Positions 22,736-33,402 of a DNA stretch of 64,000 nt are shown here, in pieces. The notes beneath the pieces were generated by a model that saw nothing but the letters and a program-made list of their open reading frames with translations, did not search any database and was not told where the DNA came from. The position numbers and the translations under genes are program-made. This stretch comes from Stenopsyche tienmushanensis. Lineage: Eukaryota; Arthropoda; Insecta; Trichoptera; Stenopsychidae. Within the stretch, counting starts at the first letter, position 1, and every line of letters starts with the position of its first letter. The stretch covers positions 62,001-126,000 of the forward strand of contig WACJ01000332.1 of assembly GCA_008973525.1 (NCBI GenBank), read 5' to 3'.

Positions 22736-23685
22736 AGCGATGTGTCCCTCACGGGCTCTCCATTTGTCTCTTTCTGGTTGTCATTCTACTGCTAAAGTTC
22801 GTCGTCTTGTACGTCCAGCATCCTCCTTCTGCTGCATAATGCACGTCGTGTATTTGCACCACGCATTCCATGCCCTAGCGTCCGTTAACATTGAAGGTAC
22901 CATGTTGCTAGGGAAAAGCGAACTGATTCCCAGTTCCTCCCGTAGGATGTCCCTTTCAGTGCGCCATGCTGGGCAACCAAATGTCGTGTGTGCAGCATCG
23001 TCGTATTCCACTCCGCAGTGGTGGCACTCCGAGTCGGTCTCTTTGCCTATTTTGTGTAGGTAGCTACCCAAAAGATTCTCGCCCGGTAAGGACCTGGGTT
23101 AAGTGGTAGCACAGTTGACCGTGTTTTCTGTCTACCCAGGTTCTCAAGTTCGGTATTAGCTCATGCGTCCACCGATCTTTAGCGAAGTTGTCCCATCGGG
23201 AATGCCACGCCGCCATGGTCCATTGCTTAGCACTTTTCGTGTCTTCGCCTTTTTGTATTGCCTGTCTCTCGTAGGTTAGCAGATCGATTGGCGGTATGGC
23301 AGTCAATGCCAGGACGGCGTCTTTCAACACTGTGCGATATGCAGCAGCCACTGTGATCAGATCACTCCTTCTCTGGACTCTGGCCATGTTGAGCCTGGCC
23401 CTTTCAATTTGTAGTGCATCAGCCCATATTGGCGCGCCGTATAACAGTACCGAGTGCACTACCTCGTTGTAGAGTCGCTTCCTGTTTGTTTTTGGGTCAT
23501 CAATGTTGGGCATCAACCTGGTCAGATTCTCCGCGATGTTAGCCACCTTCTCTACCGTCTTCTCCGTGCGATTGATGAATCGGAGCTTGTCATTAATCTC
23601 CACCCCCAAATACTGAATAGATCTTGAGTATTTAATCTCGGGATCTCCGATGCTCAAGGGTGAGGGTGCAAGCTTCCTGCGTCTT
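22736..23685 (-). mobile_element. R1-clade non-LTR retrotransposon fragment
   Basis: Minus-strand sequence encoding the region after the reverse transcriptase catalytic core. The larger frame (23064-23657) has IKYSRSIQYLGVEINDKLRF, then NEVVHSVLLYGAPIWADAL and AVLALTAIPPIDLLTYERQA. A second frame (22781-23071) has the zinc-knuckle-like CHHCGVEYDDAAHTTFGC. A frameshift separates them near 23065. The nearest relative in the window is the copy at 52560-53690. Unlike a normal target-primed insertion, the 3' untranslated part and poly(A) are missing here, so the right boundary arose by deletion or rearrangement. The 5' end is truncated. Confidence 0.85.
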
Positions 23686-23689
23686 AAGA

Positions 23690-23815
23690 AAGTTGTTGTT
23701 GTTAAATATAAGATTGATATAAAATTATTTATTATATATTATAAATATTCGAATTTACGAATATTAAAAAGAAGGCAAATATATTCGAATATCAAATATT
23801 CGATTGGGACCCCTA
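23690..23815. other. AT-rich filler with ATTCGAATA words
   Basis: Short AT-rich tract with repeated 'attcgaatatc'-like words between the R1 fragment and a piggyBac-like MITE. No function recognised. Confidence 0.35.
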
Positions 23816-23973
23816 ATGGTGTGCTATCAACAGTGTTTATTTATTTATGAACAAGCTTCATACACTCTGCGACGGTCCTGACAGATAAGTGGATTTGTAT
23901 GACGATATGTGGCGGACAAACAAATATAGCATCTAAGATTTGATGATTTTATACTCACTATTCAAAGGGTTAA
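23816..23973 (+). mobile_element. piggyBac-like MITE, copy 2 (3' half)
   Basis: Matches the right half of the element at 521-797, starting 'gtgtgctatcaacagtg' and ending TTCAAAGGG-TTAA, where the terminal TTAA is intact. The left half is missing. Confidence 0.7.
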
Positions 23974-24116
23974 AAATCATCAAATCTTCTTTTTTATTTA
24001 AATTTTTATAACATAACTTCCACATTCAAATTCCATTATTTTAGTTCTTAAGTTAATTTAGTTAATAAATAAAAACACCATTAATATGTTTACAAAATAA
24101 ATAAGATTTACTCCGC

Positions 24117-24455
24117 GTAAATGATACAGTTCGACGGCACTTTGTGATTAATAAATACAAATTTAATGCATTTAACATTAAATACTTAAATCGAATAAAG
24201 CATAAGTATAAAGCATGAATTTGCGTTTTAAATGGTTTTTGAAAGTTCGGCCAGAAGTTGTTGAAAATAAACACTGAATAATGAACTTCAACAGAGACTT
24301 TGAACTTTTTGAACTTTGAATAGACTACAAGTTTTTACGCAAATGAGTAAATTTGAAATTAATTGACTTCGTATATGTCATATATGAATAAGTTAGTTCT
24401 TTGCTTAAGAGTGTTGTACTTCAGATTAGTTTATTTTCCAGTAAGCAACTTGACG
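24117..24455 (+). repeat. Dispersed repeat D, copy 1
   Basis: Colinear with 28892-29608 minus the LTR inserted there. Shared blocks include 'agttcgacggcactttgtga', 'gtatatgtcatatatgaata' and 'tgtactt...agattagttta'. It provides the near-empty counterpart of the LTR insertion site. No coding content or terminal repeats recognised. Confidence 0.7.
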
Positions 24456-24557
24456 TTTTCGTTCGCATTGCAATGAAACCGACTATTACCAATTAAACCT
24501 CATTATAGACGAAAGGCCCATTGCATCTTTAATTTCATTCTAAACATTGAATAGAGA

Positions 24558-24699
24558 CCTGGGCTTCGAAACGTTATGTTTTTCATATCGATTTTTATAT
24601 GGGTTCAGTTCCATTTATATCGGTTTAGTTACGATTTTTATTCCGGAAAAAATAATGGTTTTTACCAGTTTTCGATTCAGTTTTGGTTCGAAGCCCTGG
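24558..24699. mobile_element. hAT-type MITE
   Basis: Ends form an inverted pair: CTGGGCTTCGAA at 24559 and TTCGAAGCCCTGG at 24687-24699 (complement CCAGGGCTTCGAA). CAGGGCTTCGAA is a common hAT terminus. The interior is built of simple GGTT/TTCG words. Flanks 'atagagac' and 'gtaaatac' agree at 5 of 8 positions, which could be an eroded target duplication. No coding. Confidence 0.55.
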
Positions 24700-24772
24700 T
24701 AAATACTGCACTATTTATATTCCATGCATAAAAGTGTTTTGCTGTTTAAAAATTTTTACTTGAAAAAATAGT

Positions 24773-24862
24773 CGAATATTGTGTGCTATCGACAGTTTTT
24801 ATTTATTTTTGTACAAGCTTCATACACGCTGCGACGATCCTGACAGATAAGTGGATTTGTAC
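24773..24862 (+). mobile_element. piggyBac-like MITE, internal fragment
   Basis: Matches the central part of the 521-797 element: 'gaatattgtgtgctatcgac' through 'gacagataagtggatttgta'. Both TTAA ends are lost. Confidence 0.6.
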
Positions 24863-25271
24863 GAATGGAAGGAAGAAATGAAAGGGATCTCATGGAAGGG
24901 AGCCAAAATATCATAATTCGCCAATTTATGTTATTGTAGTATTCGAAAAGTATGCAAATCTGTCATTAATTCATATAATTTGGCACAAGCCGTATAATGA
25001 TTCAATCTTGATAATAGGTCGAAATTAAATTGAAATATGTTCCGTTCAGTAGAGCTCATTATAATTCTCATGTAGATATATTTTGGCAATGCTGAAATCA
25101 ATTGGCGTATTAAGGTTTAATTTATTGAGTATTTCAATTTAATTTCCACGCGTGAATTGTAATTTAATTGCTAAATAAGTTTAATTAATTACAAGGCGCC
25201 ATATATATTATTGGATATAGGTTATCTCTATAAGAGACTATTTAGAAAAATAATCCTGAAGAAATATCTGC

Positions 25272-25600
25272 TTCCTGCTCTCGGGGTAGTCCCTGGGTGA
25301 CTCCCCGCTCCCACGCGCTTGTCAGGATGGTCGTGCAAACACACGGTTTCATTCTTCTTTCGGATCATGTGTACACGAACGGATGGATGGGAGTGAACGG
25401 GCGTCTGACAAAAAGACTCTCTTCTCTAGGTAACTTTTTATTTAGCACGAAAAAAAGAGATCTGGCTGCGAGAAGGACATCCTCCCGCAGCCAAGGCCAA
25501 CCGATGACTCCTCTCGAACCGGCTACGGCGCACGCGCAAGAAGCGATTGGTCAATAATTGCAGATGTAGGATGCAAAATCTGCTCAAATTAACAGCGCTA
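25272..25600 (-). repeat. LTR fragment, gypsy-like family
   Basis: Reverse-oriented match to the LTR family. It includes 'ggatggatgggagtgaacgg', 'agagatctggctgcgagaag' and 'cgcgcaagaagcgattggtc'. The central region (about 25500-25520) is shortened. No target duplication or complete ends visible. Confidence 0.6.
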
Positions 25601-25668
25601 ATGTATGGGGATTTTAAATCGCTCACGCTATAAGACCAAGAATTAAACCACTATGCCAACAGTCAGTT
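25601..25668 (-). repeat. tRNA-like SINE head or tRNA pseudogene
   Basis: On the minus strand 'ttggcatagtggtttaattc' fits an internal RNA polymerase III A box (TRGCNNAGTGG). About 30 bases later 'gatttaaaatcc' is a weakened B box (GGTTCRANTCC). The arrangement resembles a tRNA or the head of a tRNA-derived SINE, but pairing is too poor for a working tRNA. Confidence 0.35.
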
Positions 25669-26499
25669 ATTAACATCCATATCAGCAAATGCTGACATTG
25701 TTTATATACATTATTAGCATGTATACTACAATAATAGAATTTAAACCTTAATTACCACCTGGTATCAACGATATTCAATTAGAATAATATATTCCGGCTT
25801 CTAACATTATGGAAACGAACCTCATTTATATCATAAAATAATGGCTATAGGACTAGTAATGAGAGGCATTGTGCCTAATTCAATTTGAATCGTCATCGGT
25901 TCGGTTGTAATGCTCATCGTTATGGTATTTGAGTATCCAATGAGTGGCAAATGAAGTAAATCAAATCAATATTTAGTTGCATATGGCTCGCATTTAATTT
26001 ACATATACAATGCATCACATATAATAAATAATATTCATCGTTATCAAAGTAAAGAGCTTGGACGTTCATCGCTTTATTTTTTGGTTATATATTTAAATAT
26101 CTTTAATTGAAACTTACATAAAAATCCATAATCTAAGGTATCAATAGAAATGCTACTATGTCAACGCGTAAGCATCACACATTGGACGGCTCAACGCTTA
26201 TTTTATCTTTTGGTTTTCACTATCTTACGATTATATACACGCATGAAATTAAATTGAATCGGCATCTCAAATATAGTATTTTTATCATATTTTTTTGTAT
26301 TTTTTATGCCAAAATATATTTATAAATTAAAATCTGAATATGTTTTCATAGTAGACACTAGTACATAAATATGGGTGTAACCATATGATAACACAGCTTT
26401 ATAAAAAAATACTTTTAAATTTATGAAATATTTTCAATCAAATTTCATACATAAATTTAAATATTTTAATTCAAAAAAATAATATGTATATACAAGGTG
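25669..26499. other. Unique AT-rich DNA, no gene recognised
   Basis: No element ends or exons recognised. It leads into family A copy A3. Confidence 0.4.
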
Positions 26500-27190
26500 T
26501 ATACTATTTTTTTGGGGGTTAAGGGGTTTTTTTGGTTACGTTTTACATATAGGCTTTTGAAAAAATATCCCAAATTTCATCTTTCAATCGTCATAACTTT
26601 TTAGTTTGTGGTCATAATAGCACAAAGTAACTGTTTTTGTATTTTACAATATATCTTTGATCGAAATAAATCATTATTTTATGCAATTAACTTAAAGAAA
26701 ATTACTTCTGACAAAAAAGAAAATTACTTCTGACAAAAAACGAATGTCAGCTTCTTAATTATTTGAACAAAAAACTAACTACTATATTGCACTTAGTTTA
26801 GTTTTAAAAAGTTCTTTAAATTATACCCTTTCCAACAATATGCTACATGTCATACAAATCATTCAATAAGTTGTTAATATTGAAGAGGCTCCAGTTTGCC
26901 AGAGTCAGAGTTAAGAAAAAACTTTTTATGTTCAAGATGTTTTTATATTTATTTGTAAAATTTGTTCAAATTGGCCACCTCTGCTTCGTATACACGCACA
27001 AAACCTTTTCCTTATTTCAACTGTCACGCGCATTCAGTCACGAATAGAGTACCTTCCCAGGCAAAAAAAATCCAGTGGTGTCAGGTCGGGAAACCGTGCG
27101 AGCCACGGAATAGGGCACGTCCCCAGACACGGAAATCCATTGGTGTCAGGTCTGGAGACCCTGTGCGCTACGAAACCCCCAAAAAAATTG
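26500..27190 (+). mobile_element. Family A foldback-like repeat, copy A3
   Basis: Carries the outer part ('tcataactttttagtttgtgg', about 26590), an arm ('cctttccaacaatatgctac', about 26827), the linker ('caaattggccacctctgc', about 26968) and two 65-bp modules (tccag 27071, tccat 27136). Within the outer part a 24-bp tandem duplication ('gaaaattacttctgacaaaa') lies at about 26694-26741. The modules are antisense to the linker, opposite to copies A1 and A2. The right arm is missing. Confidence 0.55.
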
Positions 27191-28293
27191 TCAGTCCATG
27201 TGAAAAATACCCTGTATGTAATAAACGAAAATGTTCCTATATAATATGATTATTTTTTGAGTTGTTGTTCATCAAATTGATGAATTTATACGAGATAGTT
27301 AAATTTATTTCTAAAAATACATATTTTAATGGAAAATTCATCTATATATAAATAAATTAACGGAGGACAGTCAATCCGCGAACATGAACCCGACAGGAGG
27401 TTCGATATATCGAAGACATGAAAAACAAATCAACTCTAATTTTGCATCTCAAATGCCATAAAACGCTATCAGATCTAACGTTTTAACGTAATTAAAAACA
27501 TATAAATACATTTAAAATATTCAGAACTTCCAATCGTCCAAATTTCACTTTAACATTAATATTAATATTTATTTGTTACATTACTAATATTATATTCGTT
27601 ATGTCGATATGTCGTTAACCGCACAAGAACATCGAAGAATAATCTGTATATCTTTCTTGTTGAGCCATGAAATCGATCAGTTTTTGTATACAATTGAAAT
27701 TTGCAATGAAAACTGAATACTTTATACTAATTATAAATGGAAAAAATAATGATTTTCTTTGTGTCATATATTTGTTTCCACCCCTAAGTCTTTATCAAAA
27801 ATGAAAAATGTCTTTCACTTTACATCACCGGAGCAATTCATTTTGATTTGAAACTCTACCCCCATCATCTTATACTCTATAATTATTTAAAATTATAAGG
27901 AAACAAATATAAGTGATTAAAATTTTAATTGCTTTTGCAAACGATACAAATATTTTGATTACTTTTTGGTCTCCTTAATATATTACATTTCTTGGGTTAT
28001 ATTTGAGCTCTCAAGGTATTTGTATACCTACCAACAAGAATATTAGATGTCACGTTTAGGACTCGAGATAAGACCCTCATTTAGTTGTGTGGAAGTTGCA
28101 CCACCCGCGAATATTAATATTAACCGGGACCTTCATAACGAGGTCCCTTCCTATTACGGAAATCCTGCCTTTGCCATGAGCTGCCGTAAGAACTTGACTT
28201 TAAACAATATGAACAAACACGGAAAAAGTTTCCGCGATAAGAGTAGGCTCGCTGTGAGAATAATTATTTTAATGTAGATATTTCGTTTTCCAG
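27191..28293. other. AT-rich DNA upstream of candidate exon 1
   Basis: Mostly AT-rich. A GC-richer block lies at about 28045-28260 immediately before the exon, ending in the pyrimidine tract and AG of the acceptor (28281-28293). No other gene recognised. Confidence 0.4.
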
Positions 28294-28362
28294 CCGAGCT
28301 AATCGCCCTGGAGCCTCCAGATCAAGGATATGACGTCACGAGGCGTCGCAACACAACATTCG
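28294..28362 (+). CDS. Candidate exon 1 of an unidentified gene (partial)
   Basis: A 69-nt block preceded by 'tttcgttttccag' and followed by the consensus donor 'gtaagt'. Only one of the three frames is open, with two bases completing an upstream codon: ELIALEPPDQGYDVTRRRNT then TF, leaving one base at the end. The exon is therefore symmetric in phase 1, like the other two candidates at 45801 and 60279. It is GC-richer than its surroundings. I do not recognise the protein; the acidic-then-basic composition gives no domain. The transcript and the exons before it are not visible. Confidence 0.5.
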
Positions 28363-28891
28363 GTAAGTTCCAATTTTTTCCCACCCCATTTCTTGTATAC
28401 ATTATATCGAATTACTAAATTGATAACAAACATAAACAAAATTGACCCAGTTTGTCAATTTTGTGTATTTAGGAATAGTATCGAATTTTGTGAATATTTA
28501 AGGAGGTTCAAATTTCAACAAAAACACATCGATTGTACGTGAAAATTAGAATAATCCACGCAATTCCCGTCTTCGGAAATAATGACCCAAGGTGAAAATT
28601 TTAATTAAAATAAAATGTTCATAAACAATAAAGGCTTCTCTGTTAACATTTCAAAGCTAATTGGATGGTATCTGTATCGAATGTATTTAAATATAGCCCC
28701 AATTCACAAAACTTTATACAAGAGTTGCACACAACTTTGTTATACACAGTTGTATCAGTTTGTTATACTTTTTTTTTAAAGACGTTCAAATCTTATAAAT
28801 TACGTCCAGTTAATACAATTGATATAATATTATCGAATTATAAGCTTAAAGGTCATATTTGACTAAGATAAAAGATCCAAAAATGCATGTA
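28363..28891. other. AT-rich start of a putative long intron
   Basis: AT-rich DNA after the donor of candidate exon 1. Nothing recognised. Confidence 0.4.
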
Positions 28892-29608
28892 GTAAATGAT
28901 ATAGTTCGACGGCACTTTGTGATTATTTAATACCATTGTAGCGTGGGCGATTTACCATCCCCACATAGTAGCGCTGTTAATCTGAGCAGATTTAATTTGC
29001 CAGATTGACAGCTACATCTTCCGTCTCTCTTCGGGTGCAATGTGTTATTTTAACAGCGCCATCTCTTGTTGCCCTACAGAAACATTGCATCTGCATACCG
29101 ACGGATCGCTTCTTGCGCGTGCACCTTTGCCGGTTGGGTAGTGACGCGCAGGAAGCGGGAGTCTGGAGAGTTGTCGGTTAGCCTTGGCTGCGGGAGGTCG
29201 TCCCTCCTGCAGCCAGATCTCTCTCTTGTGTGGAATAAATAGTTATTTATTGATGAGAGTCTTTCTATTCGACGCCCGTCTATTCCCATCCATTCGTCCA
29301 GCAACATCACGTGGGCATGGAGCCAACCGGGAGCTCTGCCCCCGAAAGCGCCCCCGTCTCAACGTTACACCATATTAAATACAAATTTAATGCATTTATA
29401 AGTCGCACCAGAAGTTGCTGAAAACAAATACTGATTAATGAACTTCAACAGAGGCTTTCAACTTCAATTAGACTACAAGTTTTAACTCAAATGAGTAAAT
29501 TTGAAAATAATTGACTTTGTATATGTCATATATGAATAAGTTAGTACTTTGCTTAAGAGCGTTGTACTTTAGATTAGTTTATTTTCCAATAAGCAACTTA
29601 TAAATTAC
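28892..29608 (+). repeat. Dispersed repeat D, copy 2, split by solo LTR
   Basis: The same repeat as 24117-24455, interrupted after 'actttgtgatta' by the LTR at 28937-29369 and resumed at 'aaatacaaatttaatgcatt'. The right side runs to 'ccaataagcaactt'. Confidence 0.7.
28937..29369 (+). mobile_element. Solo LTR, gypsy-like, complete with 4-bp target duplication
   Basis: 433 bp, beginning TGTAGCGTGGGCG and ending CAACGTTACA (TG...CA ends with short inverted TGTA/TACA termini). It is flanked on both sides by CCAT (28933-28936 and 29370-29373). An AATAAA signal lies near 29235. There are no internal genes, so it is a solo LTR left by recombination between two LTRs. It is the reference copy for fragments at 2918, 7455, 12668, 14860, 25272 and 42630. 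Assignment to gypsy-type rests on the ends and the 4-bp duplication only. Confidence 0.75.
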
Positions 29609-29935
29609 GTTTGAGTTGCATTTGAAATTATAGCAACCTTATCGATGGTTGTAAAATCGGAAACTGATTAATCAAAAGACAGTTGAAAATCTTTCAGAAC
29701 AAAGGTTGGCCACTCTATCATTTATAAGTAGAACCCAAAATGGTTTTCGTTTTATTGCTTGACCGTTTTTGGGGACTAGTTGGATTGGTAAAAATGGAAT
29801 CCGAAACGTCCATTTTAGTCGATTTAATAACTGAAATGAGAAATTGGTTTTTTATTCTAATTATGGACCCATAAATCAATGGCTATCGAAGGGTCAGGTA
29901 GCCAAACCTGACCCCTAAGCCCGGCCTGTCAACAA
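29609..29935. other. Spacer, nothing recognised
   Basis: AT-rich DNA between repeat D and a mariner relic. Confidence 0.4.
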
Positions 29936-30400
29936 AAAAAATATTTTGCCTATTCGGTGGGACTGTAAGAGTATCATTCATTTTGAAACAATTAAACCTT
30001 TTAGCGGTGAAAATACATTAAAACACTGTAATACGTGTTTTTACAGCATGATAATACCCGCCTCAATACGGTGAAAATAACGCGGGAAAAAATATAACAG
30101 CCTTGAATGGAAGACAATTCGACATCTTTCTTATTTTCCAGACATCGCTCCGTCGGATTTTCATCTTTTTATATCTTTGCAGTATTATTTGGATGGGAAA
30201 AATTACAAAACAAACGGTGAGATTACAAATGGACTTTTAGAATATTTTCGTACAAAGTCCGTGATTTTTTATGACAGAGGCATTAAAATGTTACCAAATT
30301 GGCGGAGAGATGTTATATCTAAACAATGGAAATTACATTTTCTGATAACATGTTAAAAGCATAAAAAATATGAGCATTCAAATCTTTCATTTAAAAAACG
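29936..30400 (+). pseudogene. mariner transposase relic, C-terminal half
   Basis: Frames with stops and shifts give FLQHDNTRLNTVKITREKI (second aspartate block) and HLSYFPDIAPSDFHLF (third block). They continue with QYYLDGKNYKTNGEITNGLL and DRGIKMLPNWRRDV, the normal C-terminus of mariner transposase. The N-terminal half is absent. A complete mariner of a different family begins 30 bp downstream at 30431. Confidence 0.8.
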
Positions 30401-30430
30401 AAAATATTTATGGGTACTTCTTATAATATA

Positions 30431-31404
30431 TTAAGTTGGGGAATAAGTTCGTAGCGTTTTTATTAAAATCTTTTATTTGAATAAAAATTGTCCACCTCTC
30501 GACCAATTTGTCGATGCCGTTCTGCCTAAAATCGCCCAGTCTGGTATCGAAGAATTTGTTGAGCCAGTTTTAAAAATCGTCTTCATTGTTGAAGGTAACG
30601 CCTCTCATATGGTTTGAGAGGGAGCGAAAAAGTTGGTAATCCGGCGGTGAAAGGTCTGGAGAATAGGGCGGATTCTGAAGGACTTCCCATTCGAGCTCTT
30701 GGGGTGCGGCTTTGATGAATTGTGCAACATGGGGCCTGGTGTTGTCGTGAAGGAGTATTGGAGTTTGACCTCATGGATGGGATCTTTTCAGTTGAATAGC
30801 CTCTTTCACGCGGTGTCCTTCCTTGGGATTCCTTTCGAGCATTTCCCAATGCACCATGCCCTTCCAGTCCCACCAAACGCAGATCATGGTCTTATTTGGA
30901 TAGAGATCCGGCTTTACTCTCAACTTTGGCGTATCTCTTGGAGCCAACCATCCCTTTCTTTGTTTCATGTTTATGTATAGGCACCATTTCTCATCTCCCG
31001 AGACGATTCGGTTCAAAAAACGCTGTTTATGACCGCGTGTTGCTCGATGGTGAGCCAGATTTTGAGAAGCAATTTGAAGACGATTTTCTTTGTTATTTTC
31101 GTTAAGCTCGTGAGACACACAGGCTCCAAATTTTTCAGTAAATCTTATAGAATGAAGATGATTGAGAATCGTTTTATGATCGCAATTCATTTTTTCGACC
31201 AATTTATGACTTGTTTGGCAACCGTCCTTCTTCAAAATTGCTTTAAAACGCTCTTCGTCGAATTCAGAAAGTCTTCCAATACGAGGCGTAGACTTACCTA
31301 TGACACCTTCTTCGTGTAATATTATACACTTTGCGGAAAAGCAAAAATAAAAATTTGTAAAATAAAATAATATAAAAACGCTACGAACTTATTCCCCAAC
31401 CTGA
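30431..31404 (-). mobile_element. mariner element, near-complete, minus strand
   Basis: Inverted termini: left TTAAGTTGGGGAATAAGTTC, right GAACTTATTCCCCAACCTGA, with matching CGTAGCG next to them. TA lies at 30429-30430 and 31405-31406. The length is 974 bp, somewhat short because the N-terminal region is reduced. It abuts the tail of an older, unrelated mariner relic. Confidence 0.9.
30500..31340 (-). pseudogene. mariner transposase, frameshifted
   Basis: Minus-strand reading: GKSTPRIGRLSEFDEERFKA, LVEKMNCDHKTILNHLHSI, then CVSHELNENN (for WVPHEL). The first catalytic block is VSGDEKWCLYIN, followed by DLYPNKTMICVWWDWKGMVH. After a frameshift at about 30775 the second block reads ILLHDNTRPHVAQ and the third PPYSPDLSPPDYQLF, then SLSNHMRGVTFNNEDDF. 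All three aspartates are recognisable, but no single frame spans the gene. Family length is about 345 residues; the N-terminus here is eroded. Confidence 0.88.
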
Positions 31405-32789
31405 TATATACAACTTTAGTAAAAATAATAAATTTTGGTAGGAGAATACAAAAAGTATACAGATACGATATCACCATTTAACCCATACTTCAAACAGAAA
31501 ATGACCCCAGCTGCAAGAGTTAGCTTCAAGCGTGATTAAGGCCAGTTCGAGAATGGCAGAAACTGGATATCTTACCACGATCAAAGGTCTTAGTTAATTC
31601 TTTCAATCCTGAAAATGTCAGACAGCACCCCTCTCTCACTTCCATAGAACTACAAGGATCACTTACTCAGAAGAAGGAGCATAGCCCTGACCTTTCCAAC
31701 TTTATCTCCATGCATAAAGTTTGATCACTGATTCATGGGACTGTTTAAATTTGTACCAATTTACTTGTATGTTTAAGAACTTATTTTTTGCAAAACATAT
31801 CTCAATATTTTTAAAATTTCTAATATACTAAATAATATCGTTAACTTATTTGTTAAAATATTGATCTAAGTAAAGTAAAGTCTCCATTTTTAATGATCTA
31901 CACATATGATTCAGTCCGTGTCGAAATTGACAAAAATATGTAATTTTTGGGATATTTTATTAATCCGTAAAAACATCAAATTACTAGATATTCAACCACA
32001 TCGGTGGTTGTCCTATATCGAACCAAATATTAAAATCTTCAGATTTCCGGGTCGGAAAAATCCAAACAATTTCCACTCAAATAATCTTGTTTAAAAAGGA
32101 CTAATATTAAATCAAATCCGCTTATTCGTCCAACCGAGTAAAGTTGATTCATGCGTATGAAAGGACGAAAATAGTGCCAGGCTATGAAATATTATTTAAA
32201 TGCTCTTATACCATTTGGCGAAACATCGCTCATGACTTGCTAAATATTAACCGTTTTCTTTCCGTGAATAATTCCATTTTTATGTTTCTTTTAATGACGG
32301 ATAAAGCAATGCCTACACAGTTTCCCTGTGCCGTGTCGGTTAGTTTCCGCTGTATTCTTTTAAGCATCGGATGAAAGCTTAAAAGCTCTTTTCGTCGAGG
32401 CGGAAATATAAAACCGTCAACATTTAATTCCATCAAAGCTCCAAGATGATGTTTTCTTTTCGCTCGTGGATTCTTCCCGCAGCCGCACTCAATTATTTCA
32501 TACATCGTTCCGAAAAAAGAATCGAATTTTCATACGCCTGGAAAAAATTGACGGCCTGAAATTTATAGCTTCTCTGTAGTATAGATCAGAATACCACTAA
32601 ATGACACGCTCCAACTCTCATGTGATGATGGATCACGCTCAGGTGCTGAAATTCAGCTTCATATATTATTATAGGGTGTTGGCGAAAACATATTGGCGTA
32701 GATATAAATTGAAGTCTCACGTAAAATGCATCAATTTTACGTTTATGGATTCTAAAATCGGTTTTATAAAAATAATTTAGATTTTAGAA
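31405..32789. other. Unique AT-rich DNA, no gene recognised
   Basis: No repeat ends or exons recognised. A block open on the minus strand (32230-32505) has no recognisable domain. Confidence 0.4.
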
Positions 32790-33402
32790 TTCATACAGTC
32801 CATTTGTTTAATATAAAAAATAATTTGAAGGCGAAAGAGTTTTATTTATTTAAGAATGACCGCGACCGCTTGACAATCAATCAAACAATCAATGCGACTG
32901 ATAAAATTCCTTTCTGCTGAAACACGGACTAAAACTCCCGATTTCCCGACAAATTATTTATTTTCGTCACTGCAGATGAATACTTATATACTATAATACT
33001 TTGATGTGATTTGTAATTATATTACGGAGGAATATAAACATTTTGAAGCCCGTATCTATTATATTTCATATCGATATTCCCATTATTAAAGTCGAGGTGT
33101 AGTAAATACATCACCGGTAGAGAAAGGTTAATATTACAATTTAAAGAGCATATATGTACTCTATATACATACATATATACATAGATTAGACAGTTACTGT
33201 CCCTAGGCATCACTTAAGCTCGCCAATTAGTAGTTACGCCACTGTTTCCAAGGGTCCAGATTTCGGCGGGAATGTCTCGATTTAGGAGACTCCATCGTGC
33301 TGGCGAGGTGTACGATTTCTATTAGATACAAATTTCAATCCCGAATTTTTCGGGATTCATGACCACCTAAAACTGTCCGGGATCCCGGGATTGGATTTCC
33401 TA
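32790..33402 (-). mobile_element. Non-autonomous hAT derivative (relative of 56690-58270)
   Basis: Reverse complement of the element at 56690-58270, lacking its transposase segment and the R1 insertion. Shared blocks include 'tttgaaggcgaa' (32825), 'cgatttcccgacaaattatt' (32939), 'gtagtaaatacatcaccggt' (33099), 'gtagttacgccactgtttcc' (33230) and 'cgggatcccgggattg' (33378-33393). Two possible termini are visible: CAGTGGCGTAAC (complement at 33233-33244) and TAGGAAATCCAATCCCGGGA (complement at 33384-33403), the latter being a known style of hAT end. No coding capacity remains. Confidence 0.6.
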
